Shown here piece by piece: positions 24,870 through 33,895 of a stretch of 64,000 nucleotides of DNA; the first letter of the stretch is position 1; each line of letters opens with the position of its first letter. The translations under genes were made by a program, and so were the position numbers. Below the pieces are notes generated by a model that had not been told where the DNA came from, made no database searches, and saw only the letters and a program-made list of their open reading frames with translations. Origin of the DNA: SKGN01 sp050948865 (GTDB taxonomy: Bacteria > Bacillota_I > Bacilli_A > RF39 > UBA660). Location: assembly GCA_050948865.1 (NCBI GenBank), contig JBMNEQ010000003.1:62001-126000 (forward strand). Reading direction: 5' to 3'.

Positions 24870-25403
24870 TAATTGAAGCTGTATTTTTAAAGTTTACTTT
24901 AGAACACATTAATAATTTATTTAAATTATATTTGTTTATTATTTTAAAAGCTGTTTTTTTTGTTTTATAATTAGCCCCATAAGGTAAAGCGATTTTTAGT
25001 TCATTGCTTAGTTTTTCCATTTCTTTGATAAAAAAGTATCTACTTATTATAGAAGCACAGGCGACACTTAAATGGACTTCTTCAGCTTTTACTAAAAATT
25101 CAACATTTTTAATAATCTTTTTATTTCCATTTAAATATTTAAAGTATTTTTTTTCCTTAACAAATTTATCAATAATAATATAGTCATAATTTTTTATTGT
25201 TTTTGTAATTTCTATTAATACTTTATTATGTAAAATAGCTTTTATTTGATTTAAATTTAAGTTTAAACTGTTATATTCTTTATTTTTTAAGATAATAGAT
25301 TTAGATGGTATATATTTTAATAATTTTAAAGCAATCTTTTTAATTTTAAAATCAGGAATTTTTTTAGAGTCTTTAACATTTAATTTTTTTAAAAAATTAA
25401 TAT

Positions 25404-25430
25404 CTTCCTTTTTTACATAGGTAGCGGTTA
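25404..25430 (+). repeat. Left 27-bp target-site duplication
   Basis: Identical to 27108-27134 over 27 bp (CTTCC, T6, ACATAGG, TAGCGGTTA). It lies within the RNase HIII frame and marks the left insertion point. Confidence 0.95.
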
Positions 25431-27107
25431 AGTGATTAACTTATGATAATGTCTTAAGTGTTATCTTTTGATTATGTCTCAAAAGTAATTTATAATATAT
25501 CACTGAGGTGATATGAATGAGAAAGGAACAATTAAGAATGAATGAACAAAAGAAATATGAAATTATTAAAAAGTTAGTAGAACAAGGAGGAAGCAAAAAT
25601 CGGGTTGCATTATAACTATCTTTATCTAGAAGACAAATTGATCGTCTTTTAATTATTTATAAAAAAAGAGGTAAATCTGGTTTTATACATGGCAATCGAA
25701 ATAAGAAACCCAGTATAGCACACGATAAATCTCTTTCTGATGATATTGTACTACTTTATACTATTAAATATCAAGGTTTTAATTTTAATCATTTTAAAGA
25801 ATATCTTGAAGAAGTTGAAAACATAAAGGTCTCTTATAATTTTATTTATAATACTTTAAATAAGGCAGGTATTTTATCGCCTAGGGCTCGTAAAAGAACT
25901 AGAAAGGAATATAGAAAACAACAATTGTTAAAAGAAAAATTACTGACTGGTAAAACTGAAGAAGAAGTAGAAGTTATTGTTAATAATGAGATAGCAATTG
26001 AGGATTCTCACCCAAGGCAAGAAAAACCAAAATACTTCGGAGAAATTATTGAACAAGACGGTTCAATACACCAATGGTTTGGGGATTTTAAAACATGTCT
26101 TCATCTAGCTGTAGATAAAGCAACAAACACAGTTGTCGGCGGTTATTTTGACTATCAGGAAACTTTAAAGGGTTATTATCAAACCAAATATCAAATCCTA
26201 AAAGGTTATGGCATTCCTTATAGTTTTAAAACAGATAATAGAACTGTATTCAATTATAACAAATTAAACCCTGATAAAAAAACATCTGAAAATGATATCC
26301 TTACCCAGTATGGTTATTCATGTAAACAACTAGGTATTGATTTAAAAACAAGTAGTGTTCCTGAAGCAAAACCAATTATTGAACGTACTAACGGTACATT
26401 TCAAGGAAGACTAATTAATGAGTTAAAATTAAACGGAATACACACACTTGAAAAAGCTAATGAATATTTAATAAATGTTTTTATTCCTAAATATAATAAA
26501 CGCTTTGCTATGGATTATAAGAAGTTTCCAAGTGCATTTGAAAAATCACCTAGTGAAGAAAAAATAAATTATACTTTAGCAGTTTTATCAACAAGAATAA
26601 TAGATAGAGGTAATTCCATTAAATATAAAAACAAGTATTATTTACCTTATTTTAATAATGAGTTAAAATGCTTCAGGCCTAAAACTAAAGCATTAGTTAT
26701 TGAAGCATTTAATGGTGATTTAGTGGTGAGTATAGACGAAAAAATTTATGAGTTAAGAGAACTGTCCAGAAATAAAAGGTTTTCAAAAGAACTTGATCTA
26801 CCTCAGGAAGAAATAAAAAAGGAAAAATATGTGCCCCCTATGAGTCATCCTTGGAAAAGAGCTTCTTTTGAGAAACAAATGAAAAAATCTCATAAAGAAA
26901 AGGTTTATGCATAAACGAGTTTTATGCCGAGATAATCCATCAATTTAGGAGATAATATCCGTAATGTTTCAGGCAATCAAATTAAAAATTTGATTGCCAT
27001 CTAACTAAAGGATATTATCTAGATTCCTGAATTGATGGAGGAATTGGAATAAATTTTCCAAACTATTTTTTTTATCTAATGTGAGACATTTTCAAAAGTT
27101 ATTGACA
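25431..27107 (+). mobile_element. IS1202-like insertion sequence
   Basis: A 1677-bp element bounded by perfect 27-bp direct repeats; IS1202 is known for a 27-bp duplication. The ends form imperfect inverted repeats: about 20 of the first 26 bases agree, with a shared AATGTCT block. It carries one transposase frame with an internal stop. The perfect duplications and restorable host gene mean the insertion is recent. Confidence 0.9.
25517..26914 (+). pseudogene. IS1202-family transposase, nonsense-mutated
   Basis: ATG 25517 follows GAGGTGAT. The frame runs to 26914 and would give 465 aa, but a TAA at 25613-25615 interrupts it after NRVAL; the frame continues with LSLSRRQIDRLL, a helix-turn-helix. 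The DDE integrase core follows: EQDGSIHQWFGDF (first Asp), FKTDNRT (second) and a later Glu in IIERTNGTF. The C terminus MSHPWKRASFEKQ is typical of this family. A TTG at 25925 could start a shortened protein without the DNA-binding part. It is probably inactive in cis. Confidence 0.88.
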
Positions 27108-27134
27108 CTTCCTTTTTTACATAGGTAGCGGTTA
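27108..27134 (+). repeat. Right 27-bp target-site duplication
   Basis: Second perfect copy of 25404-25430, at the right border of the insertion sequence and inside the N-terminal fragment of the RNase HIII gene. Confidence 0.95.
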
Positions 27135-27307
27135 CGATTATAGGACCAAAGTAATCACCTGTTCCTACTTCGTCAGTTCCTATGCTGTTAGTATTATAGA
27201 AAAATGTTTTTGTTTTCATATTGTCACCTTTATTTATTGTAGCATACGTGATTTAATAAAAAATAAATTCATGATAAAATGTAAGTAACAATAAGGAAGG
27301 TGGTTAT

Positions 27308-27664
27308 ATGAAGGATATTACTATATTAAAAGATAATGGTGTTGATGTTGATCGGGGAATAGAATTATTTGGGGATCTAGATACTTATAATGAAATGTTG
27401 GAAGATTTTATTCAAGAAGTAGAAAAAAAGATGGGGAGGATTAATTCTTTTAAAGAAGAGAAGGATTTAGAAAATTATTCAATTTTGGTTCATTCTTTAA
27501 AGGGTGATGCAAAGTATTTTGGTTTTACTAAATTAGGGGAACTTGCTTATCAGCACGAATTAGAAAGTAAAAGTGGTAATCTTGATTTTGTTCAAGAGAA
27601 TTATTTAAAATTAGAGGAAGAATTTAAGAGAATAATGGATATATTAAAAAGATATTTGGAATAG
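27308..27664 (+). CDS. HPt phosphotransfer protein
   Basis: A 118-aa single-domain helical protein with the HPt motif VHSLKGDAKYFGF, phospho-acceptor His62. It should pass phosphate between the receiver of a hybrid kinase and another receiver. Two hybrid kinases are encoded upstream (10246 and 18680), and the nearer one is separated from it only by the DGR and its flanking RNase HIII/IS. Start ATG behind AAGGAAGGTGG. Confidence 0.88.
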   Translation: MKDITILKDNGVDVDRGIELFGDLDTYNEMLEDFIQEVEKKMGRINSFKEEKDLENYSILVHSLKGDAKYFGFTKLGELAYQHELESKSGNLDFVQENYLKLEEEFKRIMDILKRYLE

Positions 27665-27673
27665 GGGGTTATG

Positions 27674-28573
27674 ATGACTTTAGTTTGTATTAAGGATTTA
27701 ACCAAGAAGTTTGGTAAGTTTACTGCTTTAGATAAGATTAATTTAAATATAAATAAAGGAGAAATTTATGGTTTTATTGGTCCTAATGGAGCGGGTAAAA
27801 CTACTACGATTCGTCTTTTATTAGGCTTATTAAAGAAAACGAGTGGTGAAGTTCATCTTTTTAATAAAGATGCTTTTAAAGAAGCGGTTGCTATCCATAA
27901 GAGGGTTTCTTATGTTCCTGGGGATATTAATTTATGGCCTAATTTAACGGGAGGGGAAGTTATTGATTTATTTTTAAATTTACATGGAAGTTATAATCTA
28001 AAAAAGAAAGAAGAATTAATTAAGGAATTTAAAATAGATCTTCATAAAAAATGTCAGACTTATTCTAAGGGTAATAAACAGAAGGTAGTTTTAATCGCGG
28101 CTCTTTTAATAGAAGCTGATTTATATATTTTTGATGAACCAACTGCTGGTTTAGATCCTTTAATGGAAAAAGTTTTTCAAAAACATCTTTTAAAATTAAA
28201 GAAAGAAGGAAAAAGCATCTTTTTATCTAGTCATCTTTTAACAGAAGTAGAAAAGGTTTGTGATAAAGTTAGTATTATTAAAGAAGGTAAAATAATTGAA
28301 ACTGGTTCTTTAAAAGATTTAAAACATTTAACTAGATTGAAGATGTTAATAGAAACTAAAAAAAAGATTCCAACATTAAACAAAGTGATGGGGATTTATG
28401 ATGTAAAAGAAGAAGAAAGAAGATATTCTTTTCAAGTTGATAAAGAATATCTTAGTCAAGTAATTCAATATATTTCTTCTTATGAAGTAATTCATTTAGA
28501 AAGTTCTCTTCCGACATTAGAAGATTTATTTATGAGTTATTATGATGAAGATGGAGTATGGAAAAATGTTTAA
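27674..28573 (+). CDS. ABC transporter ATP-binding protein
   Basis: About 299 aa. Walker A is GPNGAGKTTT (near residue 40), the signature region is YSKGNKQKVV, Walker B is LYIFDEPTAGLDP and the switch is SSHLL. It is the CcmA/DRA type that pairs with ABC-2 permeases. ATG 27674 has the better distance from AGGGGG; ATG 27671 is possible. It overlaps the permease by 8 bp. Confidence 0.93.
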   Translation: MTLVCIKDLTKKFGKFTALDKINLNINKGEIYGFIGPNGAGKTTTIRLLLGLLKKTSGEVHLFNKDAFKEAVAIHKRVSYVPGDINLWPNLTGGEVIDLFLNLHGSYNLKKKEELIKEFKIDLHKKCQTYSKGNKQKVVLIAALLIEADLYIFDEPTAGLDPLMEKVFQKHLLKLKKEGKSIFLSSHLLTEVEKVCDKVSIIKEGKIIETGSLKDLKHLTRLKMLIETKKKIPTLNKVMGIYDVKEEERRYSFQVDKEYLSQVIQYISSYEVIHLESSLPTLEDLFMSYYDEDGVWKNV

Positions 28574-30155
28574 TAATACTAAAAAACTTTTTAGGTTTCT
28601 TTTAAGAAGAAGTTATCTTAATTTATTTTGGTGGTTAGGGGGTATTTTTGGTTTAACTTTTATTATTACTAAAACCTTTTCTGGTTTTTATACTACTCCA
28701 GAAGAATTATTAGGGATTATTGAAACTATGAAGAATCCAGCGATGACTTTTATGGTGGGTCCTGGTTATGGTTTAAATAATTATACTATAGGAGCGATGA
28801 TTGCTCATCAAATGCTCTTGTTTACTGCAGTAAGTGTTTCTATTATGAGTATTTTAATTGTTATTCGTTATACTAAAACTGATGAAGAAGAAGGATTAAT
28901 AGAAATGATAAAATCATTACCAGTTGGAAGAGTATCTAATTTAATTGCTGTTATTTTGGTAATGCTTTTATTTAATTTATTTTTAGTTTTGATTATTGGT
29001 TTTGGTTTACCTTTACTTAAGATTGAAAGTGTTAATCTTTCTGGATCTTTATTATATGGGGCTATTTTAGGCTCTGTTGGCCTCTTTTTTGTTAGTCTAA
29101 CTTGTTTACTTGTTCAACTAATAAATGACTCTAAAAAGGTAATGATGGTTTCTTTTTCTTTACTAGGTCTTTTTTATTTAATAAGAGGTTTTGGAGATCT
29201 TGGTTTAGAAACTCTTTCTTTATTTTCTCCTCTTGGTTTAATTTTAAGAACAGAAGTTTATGTAAATAATTATTGGGAACCTCTTTTAATTTTATTAATT
29301 ATTTCTTTAACTTTAATTATAATATCTTTATATTTAAATTCTATTCTTGATTTAAATGCTGGTTTTATTTCTTTAGAATTTAAATATAAAGAAACTTCTT
29401 TAAAGAATTTATTTAGTTTAATAATTAAATTAGAAAAGATAATGATTATTTCTTGGTTAATAGGAATCTTTCTTTTAAGTGTTTCTTATGGTGCTGTTTT
29501 TGGGGATATTGAAACCTTTTTTCAAAGTAATGAAATTTATCAAAAACTTTTACCAATGATTAAGGGCGCTTCCTTTGAAGAACAGTTTTTAGTGATAATT
29601 AATGCTGTTTTAGCTATGATTGGGACTATTCCTTTATTAATAATGATCTTTAAAATAAATAGTGAAGAGAAAAAAGGTTATTTAGAACATCTATTATCTA
29701 AACCACTTTCTCGTTGTAGAGTTTTAATAAATTATTTAATAATAACTATTATTTTTAGTTTATTAATTTTATTAATGTCTAGTTGGGGTTTATATCTTCC
29801 TCTTTCTTTAATAATGATTAAATCATTTTCTTTTTTTACAATATTTTTATCTTTCTTAGTTTATTTACCAGCTCTTTTTTTAATGATTGGTTTATCTATC
29901 TTTTTTCTTGGTTCTTTTCCTCATAAAAAGATTTTTATGTGGTTATATTTAGGCTTCTCTTTTATAGTAATTTATTTTAAAGAATTATTAAAAATACCTA
30001 AATGGGTTTTAAAGTTATCTCCTTTTGGGCATATTTCTTTATATCCTTTAGAAGAAATAAATCTTTTTAAAAGCGCTTTATTATTAATAATTGGATTAAT
30101 TTTTATTATGATTGGTCTTTTTAATTATCATAAACGTGATATAAATTTAGTTTAA
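28566..30155 (+). CDS. ABC-2 type exporter permease (TnrB3-like)
   Basis: A 529-aa membrane protein with about twelve helices in two halves. It resembles the duplicated permeases annotated as polyketide or drug exporters (TnrB3 group), with FLLRRSYLNLFWW at the start and a cytoplasmic EEEGLIEMIKSLPVGR coupling segment. ATG 28566 is preferred; an in-frame ATG at 28542 lies inside the ATPase gene without a ribosome site. Substrate unknown. Confidence 0.88.
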   Translation: MFNNTKKLFRFLLRRSYLNLFWWLGGIFGLTFIITKTFSGFYTTPEELLGIIETMKNPAMTFMVGPGYGLNNYTIGAMIAHQMLLFTAVSVSIMSILIVIRYTKTDEEEGLIEMIKSLPVGRVSNLIAVILVMLLFNLFLVLIIGFGLPLLKIESVNLSGSLLYGAILGSVGLFFVSLTCLLVQLINDSKKVMMVSFSLLGLFYLIRGFGDLGLETLSLFSPLGLILRTEVYVNNYWEPLLILLIISLTLIIISLYLNSILDLNAGFISLEFKYKETSLKNLFSLIIKLEKIMIISWLIGIFLLSVSYGAVFGDIETFFQSNEIYQKLLPMIKGASFEEQFLVIINAVLAMIGTIPLLIMIFKINSEEKKGYLEHLLSKPLSRCRVLINYLIITIIFSLLILLMSSWGLYLPLSLIMIKSFSFFTIFLSFLVYLPALFLMIGLSIFFLGSFPHKKIFMWLYLGFSFIVIYFKELLKIPKWVLKLSPFGHISLYPLEEINLFKSALLLIIGLIFIMIGLFNYHKRDINLV

Positions 30156-30222
30156 ATAAAAAAGTATTAATTTTTATGATAAAATTATATTATGAAGTAT
30201 TTAAAAGAAAGAGGTTTATTAA

Positions 30223-31101
30223 GTGCGATGGAATATTATTTTAATAATATCTTTTTTAATGGTTAGTGGTTGTTCTAAAGAAGTAGAGATTAAAGCTCTT
30301 TCTAATGAGATTGATGAATCTAAAAACCAATTAACTGTTAAAATTGAAACTTCTCATATTAAAGAAAAACCTAGTGTTTTAGGAGAAGTAATAGGAACTG
30401 TTCATAATGGGGATGTTTTTACAATTTATGATTTATTTGTTGATCAGTATTATGTTTGGTATAAAATAAAAAGTTCTAATGGTATTAAAGGATATCTTGC
30501 TAATCAATTAAATGGAAAATGGGTAGAGATAACTTATAAAGATAATTATCAACCATCAGAAAAACTTTTAATTGAACTTTTAGGAGATAAAAGAACTATT
30601 TTAAAATTAGGTGAAGACTATATAGAAGAAGGTTATCAAGTTAATAGTAAATTAAAAGATAGTTATTTAGTTAATATTGCTGGAGAAGTTAATTCTTTAA
30701 AACCAGGTATTTCTTTAATTGATTATACAGTTACTAATTTAGAAGGAATTCAAACTAAAAATACTAGAGAAGTTATTGTTTATTTAGAAGAAGAAGAAAA
30801 AATACAAATAGATGATTATGAAATAACTATTTTAAAAATAGAACAAACTAAAGAATTATTAACTATTAGATTAGAAATTAATAACTTTTCTGATCTTCCT
30901 TTAAGAAGTAAAGGAGAAATGAAAATTTATACTGAAGATGAATATTTACCATTATCTTTGGTAGAAGAAGAAGAAGAAATTATAATTATGAATGAGACTA
31001 GTGAAATAGTTGAATTTAATTATTATTTAGAAGAACCAATTACTTATTTATATTATTTTTTTCCTTTTAAGGAAAAAGTTCTTCCTATTAAAGTAAAATA
31101 A
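30223..31101 (+). CDS. Lipoprotein with SH3 domain and Ig-like domain
   Basis: A 292-aa protein with a lipobox (FLMVSGC, Cys17), so it is tethered to the outer face of the membrane. A bacterial SH3 domain spans residues about 40-105 (IKEKPSVLGEVIGTVHNGD), followed by an Ig-like DUF5011-type domain (about 112-190) and a C-terminal beta-rich domain. A role at the cell wall is likely; the ligand is unknown. GTG start behind AGAGG. Confidence 0.8.
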   Translation: MRWNIILIISFLMVSGCSKEVEIKALSNEIDESKNQLTVKIETSHIKEKPSVLGEVIGTVHNGDVFTIYDLFVDQYYVWYKIKSSNGIKGYLANQLNGKWVEITYKDNYQPSEKLLIELLGDKRTILKLGEDYIEEGYQVNSKLKDSYLVNIAGEVNSLKPGISLIDYTVTNLEGIQTKNTREVIVYLEEEEKIQIDDYEITILKIEQTKELLTIRLEINNFSDLPLRSKGEMKIYTEDEYLPLSLVEEEEEIIIMNETSEIVEFNYYLEEPITYLYYFFPFKEKVLPIKVK

Positions 31102-31244
31102 GTATTAAATTAAGGAAAGGAATAGATTTTTTTAATATTTTATGATATTATTTATATGCCTTTAAATTTTTAAAGGATATTTTTATTATTAATGTTTTTC
31201 AATATTATTCATAAAATAATATTGTAAGAAAGGGGCTAAATTAG

Positions 31245-31748
31245 ATGAAAGTTGATTTAAATAATAAAGAATATAAAAAAATAGTTGGTTATATTTTTAA
31301 GAATAAAAGATTTATGGAGATCTCTAACTATCATCATCATGGAACTGATCGTTTAACCCATTCAATTAGGGTTTCTTATTTTTCTTATAAGTTAGCGAAG
31401 TCTTTAAAACTTGATTATAAAAGTGCTGCTATAGGTGGTTTACTTCATGATTTCTTTCATGAAATAAAAGAAGAAACAACGCTAGATTGTATTAAAGCTC
31501 AATATAATCATCCTAAAAAAGCGGCTGAAAATGCTCTTTATTATTTTAAAGTTTCTCCTAAAATAGTTAATATTATTGAAACCCATATGTTTCCTTTAAC
31601 TTATAAACCATCTAAATATTTAGAAGGATGGATAGTTAGTTTTATTGATAAAATGGTTGGCACTTATGAATATGGTTTAAAATTTAAATATCAATTTTCT
31701 TTATGGGCTGTGTTTTTATCTAATTTATTAATGATTAAAATAAAGTAA
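31245..31748 (+). CDS. HD domain phosphohydrolase
   Basis: A 167-aa cytosolic protein with metal-binding HD residues: LTHSIRVS (first His), GGLLHDFFHE (HD pair) and later His/Asp residues in IETHMF and FIDKMVG. HD hydrolases act on nucleotides or signalling nucleotides; the substrate is not evident. It precedes tRNA-Arg by 4 bp. Confidence 0.85.
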   Translation: MKVDLNNKEYKKIVGYIFKNKRFMEISNYHHHGTDRLTHSIRVSYFSYKLAKSLKLDYKSAAIGGLLHDFFHEIKEETTLDCIKAQYNHPKKAAENALYYFKVSPKIVNIIETHMFPLTYKPSKYLEGWIVSFIDKMVGTYEYGLKFKYQFSLWAVFLSNLLMIKIK

Positions 31749-31752
31749 AGAT

Positions 31753-31829
31753 GTCCACGTAGCTCAGCAGGATAGAGCAATCCCCTCCTAAGGGATAGGT
31801 CGGAGGTTCGATTCCCCTCGTGGACGCCA
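31753..31829 (+). tRNA. tRNA-Arg (CCT)
   Basis: Acceptor GTCCACG/CGTGGAC, anticodon stem ATCCC/GGGAT around loop CTCCTAA with anticodon CCT, T arm GGTTCGATTCC, encoded CCA. Confidence 0.94.
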
Positions 31830-31906
31830 TTATGTTTGACAGTAAAAACGAGTAAAGTTATGGGAGGAAGTCTTTACTTGTTTTTAATTTGTTCTATAGT
31901 GAAAAG

Positions 31907-31980
31907 GCCGATATAGTTTAATGGTAAAATAGATGCATGGTAAGCATCAGATGACAGTTCGATTCTGTCTTTCGGCACCA
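31907..31980 (+). tRNA. tRNA-Thr (GGT)
   Basis: Acceptor GCCGATA/TTTCGGC (one T-T mismatch), anticodon stem GATGC/GCATC around loop ATGGTAA with anticodon GGT, T arm AGTTCGATTCT, encoded CCA. Confidence 0.88.
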
Positions 31981-31992
31981 TAAGTAAATAAT

Positions 31993-32015
31993 CTCTTATA
32001 ATATAAGGGGTTTTT
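31993..32015 (+). terminator. Possible terminator after tRNA-Thr
   Basis: CTCTTAT pairs with ATAAGGG (one G-T pair) around a very small loop, followed by five T. Confidence 0.45.
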
Positions 32016-32109
32016 ATTTATGATAAGATTTTTATTAAAATAACTAAAAGAATATTAAAGATGGATTATTATTTTAAATAATGATAGAATTAATTAATAA
32101 AGGAAGATT

Positions 32110-32331
32110 ATGAAAAGATTATTAATAAATATTATTAAAATTTATCAAATAATACCTGGACCTTGGCATAATTATTGTTATCATATTCCTTCTTGTTCTA
32201 ATTATATGATAGAGGCAATAGAGATTCATGGTGTTATTAGAGGTAGTTATTTAGGTTTTAAAAGAATATTAAGGTGTAATCCCTGGGGAACTTCTGGTTA
32301 TGATCCAGTTCCAAGAAGGAGGATGAAATGA
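32110..32331 (+). CDS. yidD: YidD membrane insertion efficiency factor
   Basis: A 73-aa protein with the whole family pattern: IKIYQIIPGPW, SCSNYMIEAIEIHG and GxxxGxKRILRCNPW, with the conserved Cys residues. YidD assists YidC-dependent membrane insertion at the cytoplasmic face. It overlaps the next gene by 4 bp (ATGA). Confidence 0.95.
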   Translation: MKRLLINIIKIYQIIPGPWHNYCYHIPSCSNYMIEAIEIHGVIRGSYLGFKRILRCNPWGTSGYDPVPRRRMK

Positions 32332-33200
32332 AAAGAATTAGTTTAATATTAATTGTTTTATCTTTAATTATTAGTTTATCAGGTTGTTTTAAAAAGGATT
32401 TAATGGAGGGGATAAAAGTTTATACAACTATTTATCCAATAGAATATATTACTAAATATTTATATGAAGAACATGCTTTAATATATACTATTTATCCTAA
32501 TGATGTTGATGTTTTTAATTATCAATTAACGGATAAACAATTAACTGATTTTAGTTTAGGAGATTTATTTATATATAATGGTCTTAGTAAAGAAAGAGAT
32601 TATGCAATAGAAATGTTAAATAAAAATCGTAATTTAAAAATTATTGATGCAGCGATGAATATGGAATATAGTTATGGGATAGAAGAAGTTTGGATTGATC
32701 CATCTAACTTTTTAATGCTTGCGCAAAATATTAAAACAGGATTTGAGCAATATATAGTTAATCCTTATTTAAAAAATGAGATTAATAATAATTATGAGGG
32801 TTTAAAAATTAAATTATCAGAATTAGATGCTGAATTAAATTTAGTTTCTAAAAATGCTAAAGATAAATATTTAGTTGTTTCTGATAATATTTGGTTGTTT
32901 TTAGAAAAGTATGATTTTAATATTATATCTTTAGAAGAAGAAGACTTAACACCTAGAAAGATAGCGGATGTTAAAAAACTAGCTGAAACTAAACAGATTA
33001 GTTATATTTTTACTAAAGGAGAAAAGAATTTAAATAAAACGATTACTGATCTTGTTAAGGAATATGAATTAACGATTGAACCATTAAGAACAGCTACTAA
33101 TTTAACTGAAGAGGATCGTTTAGAACGAAGGGATTTTGTTGATTTAATGAAAGAAAATATTGATTTAATTAAGAAAGAATTATATGAGAATAGACAATAA
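32328..33200 (+). CDS. TroA/ZnuA-like lipoprotein without the usual His ligands
   Basis: A 290-aa lipoprotein (lipobox LSGC, Cys20) with the cluster A-1 binding protein layout: YTTIYPIEYIT strand, the long linking helix (residues about 125-175) and a second lobe. Positions that normally hold metal-binding His do not: NDVDVFNYQ replaces the PHxYE region, VWIDPSNF replaces DPHxW, and SDNIWLF replaces the HDAFxYF region. Metal transport is therefore doubtful, and no ABC permease or ATPase is adjacent. It is coupled to yidD by ATGA. Confidence 0.75.
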   Translation: MKRISLILIVLSLIISLSGCFKKDLMEGIKVYTTIYPIEYITKYLYEEHALIYTIYPNDVDVFNYQLTDKQLTDFSLGDLFIYNGLSKERDYAIEMLNKNRNLKIIDAAMNMEYSYGIEEVWIDPSNFLMLAQNIKTGFEQYIVNPYLKNEINNNYEGLKIKLSELDAELNLVSKNAKDKYLVVSDNIWLFLEKYDFNIISLEEEDLTPRKIADVKKLAETKQISYIFTKGEKNLNKTITDLVKEYELTIEPLRTATNLTEEDRLERRDFVDLMKENIDLIKKELYENRQ

Positions 33201-33221
33201 TTTTAAAAAGGGGATAAAAGG

Positions 33222-33884
33222 ATGGAAATTTTAAGAAAGTTTAATATTAAACCAAGAAATAAAAAGATTTATGAACAAGCTTTTCTTCATTCATCTTATT
33301 GTAATGAAAAAGGTTTAAAAGATGATTATGAACGGTTGGAATTTTTAGGGGATGCTGTTTTAGATTTAATAATTAGTGAATATTTATATAAGAGTTATTC
33401 TTTAAAAGAGGGGCAAATGACTAAATTAAGAGCTAATTATGTTTGTGAAAATGCTCTATATGAATATGCTCTTGATTTAAATTTTCATCAATATATTAAA
33501 GTTGGTAAAGGAGAAGAATCTAGTGGGGGGAAATATCGTAAAGCAATTTTAGCGGATACTTTTGAAGCTTTTTTAGGGGCTTTATATATTGATCAAGGTT
33601 TAAATAAAGTTCGGAGTTTTATTAATAAAGTGGTTATTCCCAAAATTGAATCTAAAGAAATAAATTATTTTGTTGATTATAAATCATTACTACAAGAAGT
33701 GGTGCAAACTAATCAAAAGGCTCTGGTTTATAAAATTTTAAAACAAGAAGGACCTTCTCATAATAAAAGGTTTACGATGGCTGTTTTTATTGATAATATA
33801 AAATATGGTGTTGGTCAGGCTAGTTCTAAAAAAGAAGCAGAACAATTAGCGGCCCGTGATGCTCTTAATAAAAGAGTTCAGTAA
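33222..33884 (+). CDS. rnc: Ribonuclease III
   Basis: A 220-aa protein. ERLEFLGDAVLDL holds the catalytic Glu/Asp, ADTFEAFLGALYID is the second acidic box, and a dsRNA-binding domain ends the protein (VDYKSLLQEVVQ through KKEAEQLAARDAL). It processes rRNA and double-stranded RNAs. It lies 11 bp upstream of smc, the usual Bacilli order. Confidence 0.96.
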   Translation: MEILRKFNIKPRNKKIYEQAFLHSSYCNEKGLKDDYERLEFLGDAVLDLIISEYLYKSYSLKEGQMTKLRANYVCENALYEYALDLNFHQYIKVGKGEESSGGKYRKAILADTFEAFLGALYIDQGLNKVRSFINKVVIPKIESKEINYFVDYKSLLQEVVQTNQKALVYKILKQEGPSHNKRFTMAVFIDNIKYGVGQASSKKEAEQLAARDALNKRVQ

Positions 33885-33895
33885 AGGATGATAGT

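Larger units (their letters stand above)
24838..27219 (-). pseudogene. rnhC: RNase HIII-like gene interrupted by an insertion sequence
   Basis: The start is ATG 27219 with AAGGTGA upstream. The first part reads IGTDEVGTGDYFGP, the RNase HIII active-site motif. The frame is cut near codon 35 by the IS and resumes exactly after one copy of the 27-bp duplication (25430 downward) with VKDSK, IIIDKF and KAEEVHLSVACASIISRY. It ends at 24838. Removing the IS and one duplication leaves 678 bp, an uninterrupted 225-aa frame. That is short for RNase HIII because the N-terminal substrate-binding domain is absent. Before insertion it would have cut RNA in RNA-DNA hybrids. It converges on the RT gene. Confidence 0.9.

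Noticed and set aside
24838..25020. Separate 60-aa minus-strand gene
   Set aside because: Not an independent gene. It is the C-terminal end of the interrupted RNase HIII frame, which is open without a break back to the IS border.
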